The notes beneath the pieces are model-generated. The model saw nothing but the letters and a program-made list of their open reading frames with translations, made no database searches and had not been told where the DNA came from. From assembly GCA_050291245.1 (NCBI GenBank), contig JBNKJP010000012.1:291600-355599 (forward strand): a stretch of DNA of 64,000 nucleotides. The letters are read 5' to 3'. Positions 38,769 to 47,822 of the stretch are shown piece after piece (the stretch's first letter is position 1; each line of letters starts with the position of its first letter). The stretch comes from Thiodiazotropha sp050291245. Its GTDB lineage: Bacteria; Pseudomonadota; Gammaproteobacteria; Chromatiales; Chromatiaceae. The position numbers and the translations under genes are program-made.

Positions 38769-38885
38769 ATGCTGAAGGATCGTATCGATGATCGGCTGAT
38801 CCTCAATCATAGCCTGGTTCCAGAGCAAATCTATCCGCAGCCCCACCAACCTGACGGCCCGTTTCGGGGTGTAAGGAGTGAATTT

Positions 38886-41498
38886 TCACCACCTCGCCTT
38901 TTCTTCATTTGAATAGCCGTTTCTGGACGAACCTGGAAACATCTCACGCACTGTGCCATGGAAATACTTATACCGAAAAATCGAATCAAGACCATGACAA
39001 TCCGCGCACACAAACCCTTCAGTCGAGGGCAACCGAAGAAAACTGCTAAGCACATCGCCTTCTTCGTTATTTCCACTACCTTCGTCTGTTGACCTAGCAC
39101 TCCACTGATGCGCATTGTGGCATGTAGGACAGCTAATATACCCGATATTTGAACGTCGACCATCAACGGAAAACATCGGTATATCCGATGAATTTCGATC
39201 AGACAACCGCCGTAGATCACTTGACCAAGCCCTTACATAGCCCGGGTGATTAGCGTGCGTCGGATCCTTTTTCTGAGCTACTCTTCCCTCACTATGGCAA
39301 CTGCGGCAGAGCCTTTCGGGGACATTACGGCCAGGTCCGATTGCTCGTGCCCAAAGCACAAGGTCCTGGCGAGCATTGTGAACCGCATGACATTGGCCGC
39401 AAACACCGGATTGAAGAGAATTAGCTTGCAAAGCATTCGTACTTTCCGGGGCACTGACCCTCATATCATGATCCGTCTGCCTGATAGTGGTCTTTGACCT
39501 GTGACAAATTGTGCAGAGTTTACCGTCAGGTGCCGCCGTGACCCTCAAAAAACTGTTTCGAGCATCCCCCTCTTCGTCAACACTATTCTTATCTTTTCGC
39601 GAAAGAGTTAATGGGGGACTCCATCGGTGAGGATCGTGACAAGTAGGACACTCGACCATATCACCAGCTTCACTCCTGTTTCCATGTTCATCATAGAGCG
39701 GTAATGCCGGCGGGAGAACGTTACCCTTAACCCCATCTCCAACCCGCCAACCCTTCGTAGTAACATGAATGCCGGCGTTTTCCAGGGAAACACCTATAGG
39801 ATGCGAATGCGTTCCAATGGTCTTTGATTTCGCCAACGCCCCTTTACTATGACAGCTCAAACATAAAACTGAGGGACCCTGCTGACTTAATATGCTATCA
39901 CGTGCCCACATACGCGGCCCTTTACCATTGTGAACGAGATGACAAGTACCGCAAACACCCAAGGCATTGTCAGTGCTGTTTTTACCCGTAAAGGTTTTTC
40001 CAATATTGTGTTTTGTATCAACAATACTCCACTTATCAAGATGACATGACTTACAAAGAATACGGTGGTCTCTTGCCCCAATACGTAAATACTTGTTGTG
40101 TAACCCGGGGTTATCATCTACCAACGCTGCATTATCACTTGGACGCGACTTATGAATATCATGACAAGTAGGACATGATACCTGACCATATTTCTTAGCC
40201 GTTGTAAACACACCCTGTGGTGTAAATAATGGAAGCCCTTTTGAGTTATCAATTCCCTCAGGTAACGTCACACCAACCGGATGGCTATATTTTCCCACAG
40301 TAAACTTTTCCGCCAAGTGGCCCTTCTGATGACAACTCAAACATAAGCCTGCCATGCGACCATCGCCTGTTATGATATCTCTTGCCCACATTCTCAGCCC
40401 CTTCCCATCATGAACATTATGACAGGCACCACAAGGCCCAAGCATTGGGGATATAGGGGAGTCCATAACATCGCCATTTCGTGTTTTAAACATATTGTGT
40501 CCATTTGTGAGGATTCCCCGTTTGCTATTATGACAAGTGACACAAATTCCATTTTTAAAGCTCTTGATATCAAACCGAATTAACTTCTTTGATGGCGCAT
40601 GATGTACCTTATGGCAGGTTTCACAAACCACCTCCTTGTTAGGACCGAGTTTAGATCCTTGTTCGAATAACTTCCTAGGCACTAGGGCGTTTTTTGGAAT
40701 TCTATTGACTGGATGAGTAAAGTGTTGGCGCCCGATTTTCGTCTCGCCCGACACCTTGTTCGCATGACACTTAGAACACAATTGTGATTGCTCGTTCTTC
40801 GTTACTAGGAGCTTTTTCTCTTCTGCACCATGGACTTTGTGACAACTTTGACAGATTACCTTATTCTCATTACCAAATTTGGAGCCTACATTTTTAAGCC
40901 CCTGTATATTATCAGCGACATCCTTCATCAAAGGGTGGTTTTGGAGGTCATCTATCTCACCTTTACGATCGACATGGCACATAATACAAAAGGACGAGTC
41001 GATATTACGAGCACGCAGAAATACCGGAGATAGGGCGTCACCCCACTCGACCCCATGAGCACTGTGACAAGTCCCACAGTAGATGTTGCCCGCATCATTT
41101 AGGGGAAATATATTTTTTCCATCCTCTGTCGGCAACACAATCTGATCGGATGGTTTTACGCCAACAGGATGACTATGGGCTCCTTTCCATAGGAAACGTG
41201 AGTCCAGTACGAACCCATCATGACAAGAAAAGCACATACGCTCGGTACTGACAACGTCCTGGCGACCAGTTTTCTGCATAGGGCGGGGATCGTTCGGAAT
41301 AAGTGTAAATACGTCTTCACCCTTGAAATCCGACATCCAGGCAATATGACAAGTCGCGCATTCACGTTTCTCTGCAACAACGCGCGCGGCGTACGAATTC
41401 CCCGGTAGGAGCGTCAGAACCCCCCAACAGCAGAGTAAGCCTATTAGCCAAAAGTCTAACCCCATGTCTTTACTCAGCAATTGAGCAAACGCCCGCAT
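38886..41498 (-). CDS. 20-haem c-type cytochrome
   Basis: 870 residues, N-terminal hydrophobic export segment (FWLIGLLCCWGVLTLL) and exactly 20 CXXCH haem-attachment motifs that I could count. The doubled-CXXCH style is clear (CGTCHSAH, CPTCHDIH, CPTCHDPH, CPTCHNAH). Three internal repeats of about four haems each are visible, each starting CGxCHxVHxxxxxxxWAR and including LCxSCHxxG, a SHPxGV-like segment and a CPTCH. Haem ligation is probably bis-His from abundant downstream His. Predicted periplasmic or extracellular electron carrier or storage wire. Last gene of the long minus-strand cytochrome series, directly after the NHL gene. Confidence 0.92.
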   Translation of the reverse strand: MRAFAQLLSKDMGLDFWLIGLLCCWGVLTLLPGNSYAARVVAEKRECATCHIAWMSDFKGEDVFTLIPNDPRPMQKTGRQDVVSTERMCFSCHDGFVLDSRFLWKGAHSHPVGVKPSDQIVLPTEDGKNIFPLNDAGNIYCGTCHSAHGVEWGDALSPVFLRARNIDSSFCIMCHVDRKGEIDDLQNHPLMKDVADNIQGLKNVGSKFGNENKVICQSCHKVHGAEEKKLLVTKNEQSQLCSKCHANKVSGETKIGRQHFTHPVNRIPKNALVPRKLFEQGSKLGPNKEVVCETCHKVHHAPSKKLIRFDIKSFKNGICVTCHNSKRGILTNGHNMFKTRNGDVMDSPISPMLGPCGACHNVHDGKGLRMWARDIITGDGRMAGLCLSCHQKGHLAEKFTVGKYSHPVGVTLPEGIDNSKGLPLFTPQGVFTTAKKYGQVSCPTCHDIHKSRPSDNAALVDDNPGLHNKYLRIGARDHRILCKSCHLDKWSIVDTKHNIGKTFTGKNSTDNALGVCGTCHLVHNGKGPRMWARDSILSQQGPSVLCLSCHSKGALAKSKTIGTHSHPIGVSLENAGIHVTTKGWRVGDGVKGNVLPPALPLYDEHGNRSEAGDMVECPTCHDPHRWSPPLTLSRKDKNSVDEEGDARNSFLRVTAAPDGKLCTICHRSKTTIRQTDHDMRVSAPESTNALQANSLQSGVCGQCHAVHNARQDLVLWARAIGPGRNVPERLCRSCHSEGRVAQKKDPTHANHPGYVRAWSSDLRRLSDRNSSDIPMFSVDGRRSNIGYISCPTCHNAHQWSARSTDEGSGNNEEGDVLSSFLRLPSTEGFVCADCHGLDSIFRYKYFHGTVREMFPGSSRNGYSNEEKARW

Positions 41499-41501
41499 CT
41501 A

Positions 41502-42443
41502 CTAGCGCTCTTTCTCTGGCCGATAGACGACAACGCGATTAGCCATCATTTCCGCGACGTATAGTCTATCTTGTTCATCCACAGCCATTCCGGCAGGGGT
41601 ATCGAAACGCGCAATCTCACCTTGGCTCCCAAGCACTGCATGAAAACGCGTATCACTGTTGAATACTTGAATTACACCCAGGTAGCTGTCACTTACCAAA
41701 ATCTTCCCGCCGTTGTCCAACACGACACCCTTCGGACGAAAAAGATGTCCCGGAGTAACTCCCCAAGAACCAACAGATACCAGAAATTTACCTTTTTGAT
41801 CCAGCACCTGAACGCGGGTATTAAACACATCAACAATATAGGTTTCACTATTCTCACTCATTGCCAACGTTGCAGGATAGCGAAATTCCCCCTGGTTGTT
41901 ACCGGGCTTTCCCCACATGCCGATTACCTTCCCATCATCATTCATAATGAGAATTCGATGGTAAGGCTTTGAAATAGACACCAATACTCTGTTCTGTTCC
42001 GAATCCACGGCCACATCCACAGGTACAGTTACCGCTTTATCGACGACCGTAGGTAGTGACTTGAGAAAACTACCGTCTTCATTGAATATCTGAACCCTGT
42101 TGTTGCCTCGGTCTGCTACGAATACCCGCCCATCCTTCGAGGTCGCAATTCCAACCGGTGAATTCAGTTTTCCCGCACCACGCCCTTTTGATCCAAACGC
42201 AAACAAGTAGGTAGCATTCTTGTTGTATGCGAGAATTCGATGATTACCGCTGTCAACCACATAAACACGGTTGCCTTTACCAATGGCAACATCCGTTGGC
42301 ATGCTCATTGCGCCAGCCGAACCAGGGTCCAGTTCGATTATCTTTTGGTAGTTCTCCAGAGGCGGTTTAGCACCGGAAGCTACTAGCAGACACGGAAACA
42401 GAATACTCACAAACAGTATATTTTGGATGTTAGTTAATCGCAT
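41502..42443 (-). CDS. Secreted NHL-repeat beta-propeller protein
   Basis: 313 residues: signal peptide (ILFVSILFPCLLVASG) and about six NHL blades, each with a GxxxVADxGNxRVQxF-like pattern such as RVFVADRGNNRVQIF and KILVSDSYLGVIQVF. NHL propellers bind proteins or glycans. The start overlaps the upstream trihaem stop by one base and the 20-haem gene follows after three bases, so it belongs to the cytochrome operon. Unlike the other two NHL proteins here it has no lipobox Cys. Likely a structural or assembly partner of the cytochromes (inference). Confidence 0.88.
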   Translation of the reverse strand: MRLTNIQNILFVSILFPCLLVASGAKPPLENYQKIIELDPGSAGAMSMPTDVAIGKGNRVYVVDSGNHRILAYNKNATYLFAFGSKGRGAGKLNSPVGIATSKDGRVFVADRGNNRVQIFNEDGSFLKSLPTVVDKAVTVPVDVAVDSEQNRVLVSISKPYHRILIMNDDGKVIGMWGKPGNNQGEFRYPATLAMSENSETYIVDVFNTRVQVLDQKGKFLVSVGSWGVTPGHLFRPKGVVLDNGGKILVSDSYLGVIQVFNSDTRFHAVLGSQGEIARFDTPAGMAVDEQDRLYVAEMMANRVVVYRPEKER

Positions 42444-43234
42444 TAACGGGCTCCTTCATCGAGCAAATCTGGCAGATAGAATTTGCTGTACTTATTAATT
42501 ACTTTAACTGCTTCTGTCCCTGAAATTTCGGAGATTCTCTGCTGCGAATACCCCAATTCACTATACGGTAGGTAGGGTTTCTTTCTCGAGGCGTGACACG
42601 TATTGCAGGATACGGCTTCGTCCGATACACTTCTGTGTATTCGTGCCTGAGCTTCGTCTTCTTGGTCTTTATCGAGCATATAGCGTTTAGCCAAATAGTT
42701 ATCTACAAGTTTGAGTTCTAGCGAATTGTCCAGCCTTCGTATTGATCCGGCAACTAACACCGCTGGCGATATTTTTGCGTGCGAATCTACAGAGTTATTT
42801 TCAACAAATCCATCCTTGGAATCATCGATCCATCTAAAAGTAATATTACGGCTTTTCATTGACTCTAAATGACAGGTTTCACAAGCCATAAAATAGGAAT
42901 GCGCATTTAGAATCGCTCTTATTTTCCTTGAATTAGTATGAGGATATTCAGCGTGGCATTTAGCACAAATTGAATTCGATTCTGCGGCTGTGACGGAGAC
43001 GTCGTCGAGACCATGAAAATGATCAGTTACAATAATTCCCGATGTATCTATGCTTTCCGAGAGTTCGTTGTTCCTTCCCCCAGGGTATTCCGCCTCGAAA
43101 TATTCCCTAAAATAGGTTATCCATACCAACCACAATGAGAAACAGAGTAATAGAAAGTAGAGAAAACCCATAATAAGATCATTGACCAGCATCTTGCAGG
43201 GAGACAATTCACCAGGTTTCGGTTTCATATCCAT
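42443..43234 (-). CDS. Membrane-anchored trihaem cytochrome, module C
   Basis: 263 residues: one N-terminal transmembrane helix (MGFLYFLLLCFSLWLVWI) and three CXXCH motifs (CAKCH, CETCH, CNTCH) in the periplasmic part. The segment ILNAHSYFMACETCH and the C-terminal end VINKYSKFYLPDLL are shared with the other two trihaem proteins in this locus (45013-45912 and 48885-49898), defining a paralogous family with NapC/NirT-like anchoring. Expected to pass electrons between the b-cytochrome and soluble cytochromes. Lies two bases after the damaged cytochrome b gene. Confidence 0.85.
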   Translation of the reverse strand: MDMKPKPGELSPCKMLVNDLIMGFLYFLLLCFSLWLVWITYFREYFEAEYPGGRNNELSESIDTSGIIVTDHFHGLDDVSVTAAESNSICAKCHAEYPHTNSRKIRAILNAHSYFMACETCHLESMKSRNITFRWIDDSKDGFVENNSVDSHAKISPAVLVAGSIRRLDNSLELKLVDNYLAKRYMLDKDQEDEAQARIHRSVSDEAVSCNTCHASRKKPYLPYSELGYSQQRISEISGTEAVKVINKYSKFYLPDLLDEGAR

Positions 43235-43236
43235 CC

Positions 43237-43872
43237 TTAAGTATCGTTCAACTTATCTGTGTCTTCTAACAAAAGTTCGTTTCTATACCAGAGAGTATGC
43301 CGACTATTCATTATATCGACGCCAATGTGACCAACAATAAGGACTAAAATAAACAGCGTAGCTTCTCCTAAATGAATAGCGTCTGCAACATCAACATAGA
43401 ATTTTGGAAAATAGTACATTTCCCAAATAATTAATCCAGTAATTATCAGAATCAACATTCCTGACAACACAAAAAAGTATTCGAATTTATCCAAATAAGA
43501 GATGCAGTAAATTTTTACCCTTTCACTTCTAATTCCTAATAGATAAGCAATATTATGTAGTAATTGCTCTATGTCCTTGTACCGCGGAAGCATTCTTCTA
43601 TTTCTGCGTCGCCCTTGACGCGTGAATAGGCCTCTATAAATTTGGATGACAAATATAAGCATCATCATGACCCCGGAACACCTGTGAATAATTCCACGCC
43701 AAAAGTAAATTTCATCGCCGGCCGAACCAAACATCTCGGTAACCCACTTTTCACCTTGAAGCATAAAGCCAGTCAAAGTCAGCAACACAACCGATAAGAT
43801 CAGAGCTAAATGCTAAAAACGCCTGCCATTCAACCGTATCATCACATCTTGTTCACTTCTGAAATTAACCAT
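43237..43872 (-). pseudogene. Cytochrome b of module C with in-frame amber codon
   Basis: The ATG at 43872 lies two bases after the upstream stop, as expected in this operon. The frame reads MVNFRSEQDVMIRLNGRRF, then TAG at 43815-43813, then HLALILSVVLLTLTGF. Aligned with the other two copies (RVQHVVLF and RLQHLLTF), the stop replaces the conserved Gln just before the first haem-ligand His (CAG to TAG). The rest continues through several membrane helices to 43237. It also lacks the C-terminal HWYNVH segment of its paralogues. Could be an inactivated copy, a read-through gene or an assembly error. Confidence 0.8.
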
Positions 43873-43874
43873 GC

Positions 43875-45038
43875 CTAATCCTCTTGCAATTTGCGTTCCC
43901 GACGATGGGCGAGCAATTCTAGTATCTGATGAAAAGCTATCAGACAGACAACTAAACCGATAACAAATTTGTAAAATAGTCTTATCACACTCAGAACAAA
44001 ATATTGAAATTCTTTATTAGGAGAGCCATATATTGACCTTAAATTCGCCTTTCGACTAGCCATCTTTGCGGGAGTTAACGATGACGGATGAATTTTTACA
44101 TTGCTATCTACTAAGTCTTTTGTATCTCTGTGGCACCTAGATTGACCACAGGTTAATACTAGATTATTCCTTGAAACGGATGACCTGCTATTTGATTTCT
44201 TCATTATTCTATGTGGCGAATAGCCTGTTTCATAAGGTCCGTGACAATTCAAACAATTGGCGACGTCTGAATTTCCAAACCTGATTGTCCTTGAGTGATA
44301 GTTGTCAGCAAACCCAGTCACAACGTTGAGTCCATACGCTTCCATCATCCTAGGGTCTGCATGACAGCGACTACATAGTTCTATGACCTGCGTTGTAGTA
44401 CGCCTCTTAGAAGTACGATAATTGACGTGCTTAAAAAGTCGATCCAACCACTTTTTAGAGCCATGGCATTGAGTGCAAACATTAATGAAATCCATCTCGC
44501 TGTAAGTGTCACTATAAGCAACTTTACCAACCATGTTGGAATGACAATATTTACAAGTAGGATAATCCGATACGAGATTCTTATGTTTAGTATTTCCATG
44601 TACACTAACGACGAAATCATTTGTGATACCAACATGACTGAATCTACCGTCGGTCGAAGGATCTCTTATGTGGCAGTCACTCGCGCAATTCACCTTTTTT
44701 ATATCGCCATGCGGAATCTCGTTGACATCTTGATGACATCCCTTACACGACACATTTCCATGAGACGATGCCTTATACAAACGCTTACTGATATAGAATA
44801 ATCGCTTTCTTGGTTTCTCGTTATTAGACTTGATTTCAATACCAAGCCCTGGCATTTTGTGGCACATAAAACAGTTTTCAGCATCACTGCCTGTTGATAC
44901 AGCAGGCACCGCAAAAAGAAATAGAGTCGCCCAAACAATCTTAGACCAACTACACACTGCGTTGCGAGTAACAGAAACGGCATGGTCTTTATTATCATAC
45001 CTACTTGCAATTTCATGGATTATCATTTTTATCCACAC
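43875..45038 (-). CDS. Octahaem cytochrome with C-terminal membrane anchor, module C
   Basis: 387 residues: export segment, eight haem sites (six CXXCH, CX3CH in VNCASDCH at the third site, CX4CH in TCGQSRCH at the eighth) and one C-terminal transmembrane helix (FVIGLVVCLIAFHQILEL). Homologous in layout to 46714-47811 and 51087-52214. Similar to the multihaem subunits of bc-type quinone oxidoreductases (Cbc type) in metal-respiring bacteria (inference from arrangement). GTG at 45038 or ATG at 45026 may be the start. Overlaps the preceding trihaem gene by 26 bases. Confidence 0.87.
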   Translation of the reverse strand: MWIKMIIHEIASRYDNKDHAVSVTRNAVCSWSKIVWATLFLFAVPAVSTGSDAENCFMCHKMPGLGIEIKSNNEKPRKRLFYISKRLYKASSHGNVSCKGCHQDVNEIPHGDIKKVNCASDCHIRDPSTDGRFSHVGITNDFVVSVHGNTKHKNLVSDYPTCKYCHSNMVGKVAYSDTYSEMDFINVCTQCHGSKKWLDRLFKHVNYRTSKRRTTTQVIELCSRCHADPRMMEAYGLNVVTGFADNYHSRTIRFGNSDVANCLNCHGPYETGYSPHRIMKKSNSRSSVSRNNLVLTCGQSRCHRDTKDLVDSNVKIHPSSLTPAKMASRKANLRSIYGSPNKEFQYFVLSVIRLFYKFVIGLVVCLIAFHQILELLAHRRERKLQED

Positions 45039-45912
45039 CGCCTCCCTTCAAAAGGTTTGGAATGTAGAACTTCTGATACTTATTAATCATACCAACGACT
45101 TCGGTACTGGTGAGCTCACGAAGCCTCCTTTGAGGATAGCCAAGCGACGTAAAGGGTAGGTAAGGAGAAGTCTTTTTAGTATGGCATCCATCACAGATCA
45201 ATGGATCACTATTAACCAGTCTATGAATCACTTTCTTCATTTTGGATTTTTGCGTATCATCTAAAAGATCTTCTTCTTTTAAATACCGCTCAACAAAAGC
45301 AAGCGCCTTTGGCCCATTTACAAATTGAAAAGATCCATCCTGTTTTACCATTCCTGGAGATATCTTAGCGGAATAATTGCCGTACATAGACTCATTTAAT
45401 GTATTCAGGCCTCGCGGATTCGCAACGATCTGCCCCGTTTTCTTATCATACCAACGAAATACGTATGACTTTTGCTCTTTAGCCGGACGTACATGGCATG
45501 TCTCGCAGGCCATGTAAAACGCATGCATATTCAAAAATGCTCTGATTGTCTTAGCTCTATCATGAGGTACCGCACCATGACATCTGATACAAATACTATT
45601 CTTGTCAGTTTCTACCTTCATGCCCACGTGATGAAAATGACCTTTAACCTCTTGTTCTTCTATTACCATGTACCCTAAATCAGTAGTGGAAATACGCTGT
45701 TGTTGTTTAAGCGATTTAAGAAATTCTTTTTCTTCTTCTGTTGTTCCCTCTCCAAAAAATGCATCAATATCTAAATTAGTTACATCCTGAATTTGCTCTT
45801 TACCTTGACTCCCAAAAATAACGGAGTATAGGAATCTGGCATACCATATCGTGAATACCATCAAAGCAACGATATAACACACCTTAATTACTTGACGTAA
45901 CGTTTTGAGCAT
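45013..45912 (-). CDS. Membrane-anchored trihaem cytochrome, module B
   Basis: 299 residues with one N-terminal helix (VCYIVALMVFTIWYARFLY), an acidic linker and three CXXCH motifs: CIRCH, CETCH, CDGCH. Shares FLNMHAFYMACETCH and INKYQKFYIPNLL with its paralogues. Eighteen bases after the cytochrome b of the same module. Role as for the module C protein: periplasmic exit point for electrons from the b-haem subunit (inference). Confidence 0.88.
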   Translation of the reverse strand: MLKTLRQVIKVCYIVALMVFTIWYARFLYSVIFGSQGKEQIQDVTNLDIDAFFGEGTTEEEKEFLKSLKQQQRISTTDLGYMVIEEQEVKGHFHHVGMKVETDKNSICIRCHGAVPHDRAKTIRAFLNMHAFYMACETCHVRPAKEQKSYVFRWYDKKTGQIVANPRGLNTLNESMYGNYSAKISPGMVKQDGSFQFVNGPKALAFVERYLKEEDLLDDTQKSKMKKVIHRLVNSDPLICDGCHTKKTSPYLPFTSLGYPQRRLRELTSTEVVGMINKYQKFYIPNLLKGGGVDKNDNP

Positions 45913-45929
45913 TCTTGTGATCTTGTAAA

Positions 45930-46721
45930 TTAGTTATTAGGTCTAATCTCTAGTTCTAGTCCTTCTTCTATCATCACCCTCACGTATTCATCATAGTGCT
46001 CATGTATCATTTCATCTTCACTGAGATAACCTGTTAGAAATACAGTTGCCATAGGGAACTTTTCTGGTGAATAGTGTACGTTGTACCAGTGAACAAAAAA
46101 TAAAAATATCCCTGCCAGCAATGCCTCATCAGTATGCATAATATAGAATGCATTTAAAACAAATCCTGGTGCGAATTGAGTAAATTCATCTCTAAACCAA
46201 AGCGCAAGACCGGCGGGACCGAGAATGGGTATACCCCAGTAGGGAGCGAAATAGTCGAATTTCTCTTTCCAAGATATTCGATCATATGAGGGCCGTTGCG
46301 AACTAAAATATAGAAGATACTTAAACATATCAATTAGATCATATAGATCCTTTTTATTTGGCATCATTTCCATTTTGAGAAATTCATTTAAAAAAGTAAT
46401 TGGCGTAAGCGCTTTCTCAGCTAATAAGCGCTTTATCCGATAGTTATAGAAAAGATAGATCCAATAGCAGGTATGAAATACAAACAGCAAAAGCAAAATC
46501 AATCCCGCAACCCGATGAATCCAGGGTGCCTTATCAATTCCACCGAAAAATTCATAGAGTGGTTTTGCCCAGGATTGATCATAGTACCTTAATGGAAATC
46601 CAGTTAGCGCAAGAACAATAACCGTAGTAAACAAAACTACGTGCTGTACACGCTGCATAAGTGAAAATCGAAAAAAGTAGCGCTTTCCGCTACGATACTG
46701 GATCTTTTGATATCTATTCAT
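45930..46721 (-). CDS. Di-haem cytochrome b, module B
   Basis: 263 residues with about four to five transmembrane helices, resembling cytochrome b561/formate dehydrogenase gamma types. Candidate haem-b ligands are His27 (RVQHVVLF), His69 (PWIHRVAG), His83 (VFHTCYW) and the C-terminal HWYNVH. Would oxidise or reduce quinone in the inner membrane and pass electrons to the octahaem and trihaem partners. Its start overlaps the octahaem stop by eight bases, showing tight coupling. Confidence 0.88.
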   Translation of the reverse strand: MNRYQKIQYRSGKRYFFRFSLMQRVQHVVLFTTVIVLALTGFPLRYYDQSWAKPLYEFFGGIDKAPWIHRVAGLILLLLFVFHTCYWIYLFYNYRIKRLLAEKALTPITFLNEFLKMEMMPNKKDLYDLIDMFKYLLYFSSQRPSYDRISWKEKFDYFAPYWGIPILGPAGLALWFRDEFTQFAPGFVLNAFYIMHTDEALLAGIFLFFVHWYNVHYSPEKFPMATVFLTGYLSEDEMIHEHYDEYVRVMIEEGLELEIRPNN

Positions 46722-47811
46722 TTTCTATACTCATATCCCGTCTAGGTATTTCGTTGTTTTTATTCGTTGAATGTCTTACAAATGAAAAGTTGGGGAATAA
46801 GCGACGAAGTAGTTCAAGAAATATCAGTATAATGAAGAAGTACATAACCCCTCCCATTAAGAACTTAAAAAACCTAAGCATGTAGTACTGCAAAGGAAAT
46901 TTATCAGGATCATCATAATCAGTGTGTACCTGATACCCGGCAAGAGACTCGCCGGCGCTTTCGTGACATTCAGCCGAGCGACACGTGGTAGAAATGTTTT
47001 CGGCGTATGTCGCCGATGAACGAGATGCCCTGCCTAGAATAGAGTGAACGTTCTCACCATTAACAACATGACAATCTATACAATCCGGCGTAGCGTCAGA
47101 GCCAAAATAGGTAGCTTTACCATGAAATGTTTCCCAGTATGCATCGACAACATTTTGCTGTAATCCATGTCGTTTCTGAAATCCTTTATCGCCATGACAC
47201 TTCGAACAAAGGGTTACGATTTCGCGAGATACTCTCATTTTCTGTAGTCGCGAAGTCACATGGTTATAGAAGTCCTCAGCAAAATCACCTGTTCGATGGC
47301 ATGTTTTGCACCGACTCAATCCACGTTCGGATACTCCGGCAGCGTGACCCTTAAAAAATGATAGCGGCCTGTATAGCGGCTGATCGTGACAGTCGGTGCA
47401 GTATGGCAAATCCTCAGGGTAAGACATTTTGTCAACGTCTTTTCGTTTTGATCCATGAACACTTTTTGCAAGGATTTCTGCAACAGGTTTATGAGTAAAT
47501 TTTTCATTGCCCGAGGGCTCTGTCAAATGGCACTGTATAGTACAGTCAACTTTTTTTGCTGGATTATGAGGGATTTTGTCAATGTCTACGTGGCAATCCT
47601 TGCATTGAATTCTTTTATGCGGCCCTTTATTAAACATGCCTTGGTTAATATAAAAAAGCCTAAACTCACCGTTTTCATCAATTCGGCTTAATCCTCTATA
47701 TTTATGGCATAATACGCAGTTCAGCTCGTCGGCCTTTGCCATCGATCCTCCCCATGCAATTAATATAGCACCCAACAATGATATGATAGCTAAATGCACT
47801 TTTTTGATCAT
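46714..47811 (-). CDS. Octahaem cytochrome with C-terminal membrane anchor, module B
   Basis: 365 residues from the ATG at 47811; an ATG at 47853 would overlap the signal peptidase gene and precede no better export signal. Signal peptide LAIISLLGAILIAWGGSMAKA, eight haem sites (six CXXCH, CX3CH in VDCTIQCH at site three, CX4CH in TTCRSAECH at site eight), then one C-terminal membrane helix (YFFIILIFLELLRRLF). The ribosome-binding site is weak, so the start is the least certain part. Confidence 0.87.
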   Translation of the reverse strand: MIKKVHLAIISLLGAILIAWGGSMAKADELNCVLCHKYRGLSRIDENGEFRLFYINQGMFNKGPHKRIQCKDCHVDIDKIPHNPAKKVDCTIQCHLTEPSGNEKFTHKPVAEILAKSVHGSKRKDVDKMSYPEDLPYCTDCHDQPLYRPLSFFKGHAAGVSERGLSRCKTCHRTGDFAEDFYNHVTSRLQKMRVSREIVTLCSKCHGDKGFQKRHGLQQNVVDAYWETFHGKATYFGSDATPDCIDCHVVNGENVHSILGRASRSSATYAENISTTCRSAECHESAGESLAGYQVHTDYDDPDKFPLQYYMLRFFKFLMGGVMYFFIILIFLELLRRLFPNFSFVRHSTNKNNEIPRRDMSIENE

Positions 47812-47822
47812 TGCTTTGTGGT

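Noticed and set aside
38769..38885. Continuation of the NERD gene in another frame
   Set aside because: The next frame (starting MLKDRIDDRL) does not resemble NERD or helicase sequence.
43813..43815. UAG read as pyrrolysine or other recoding
   Set aside because: The paralogues have Gln at this position, and nothing in the window supports recoding; a point mutation or error is simpler.
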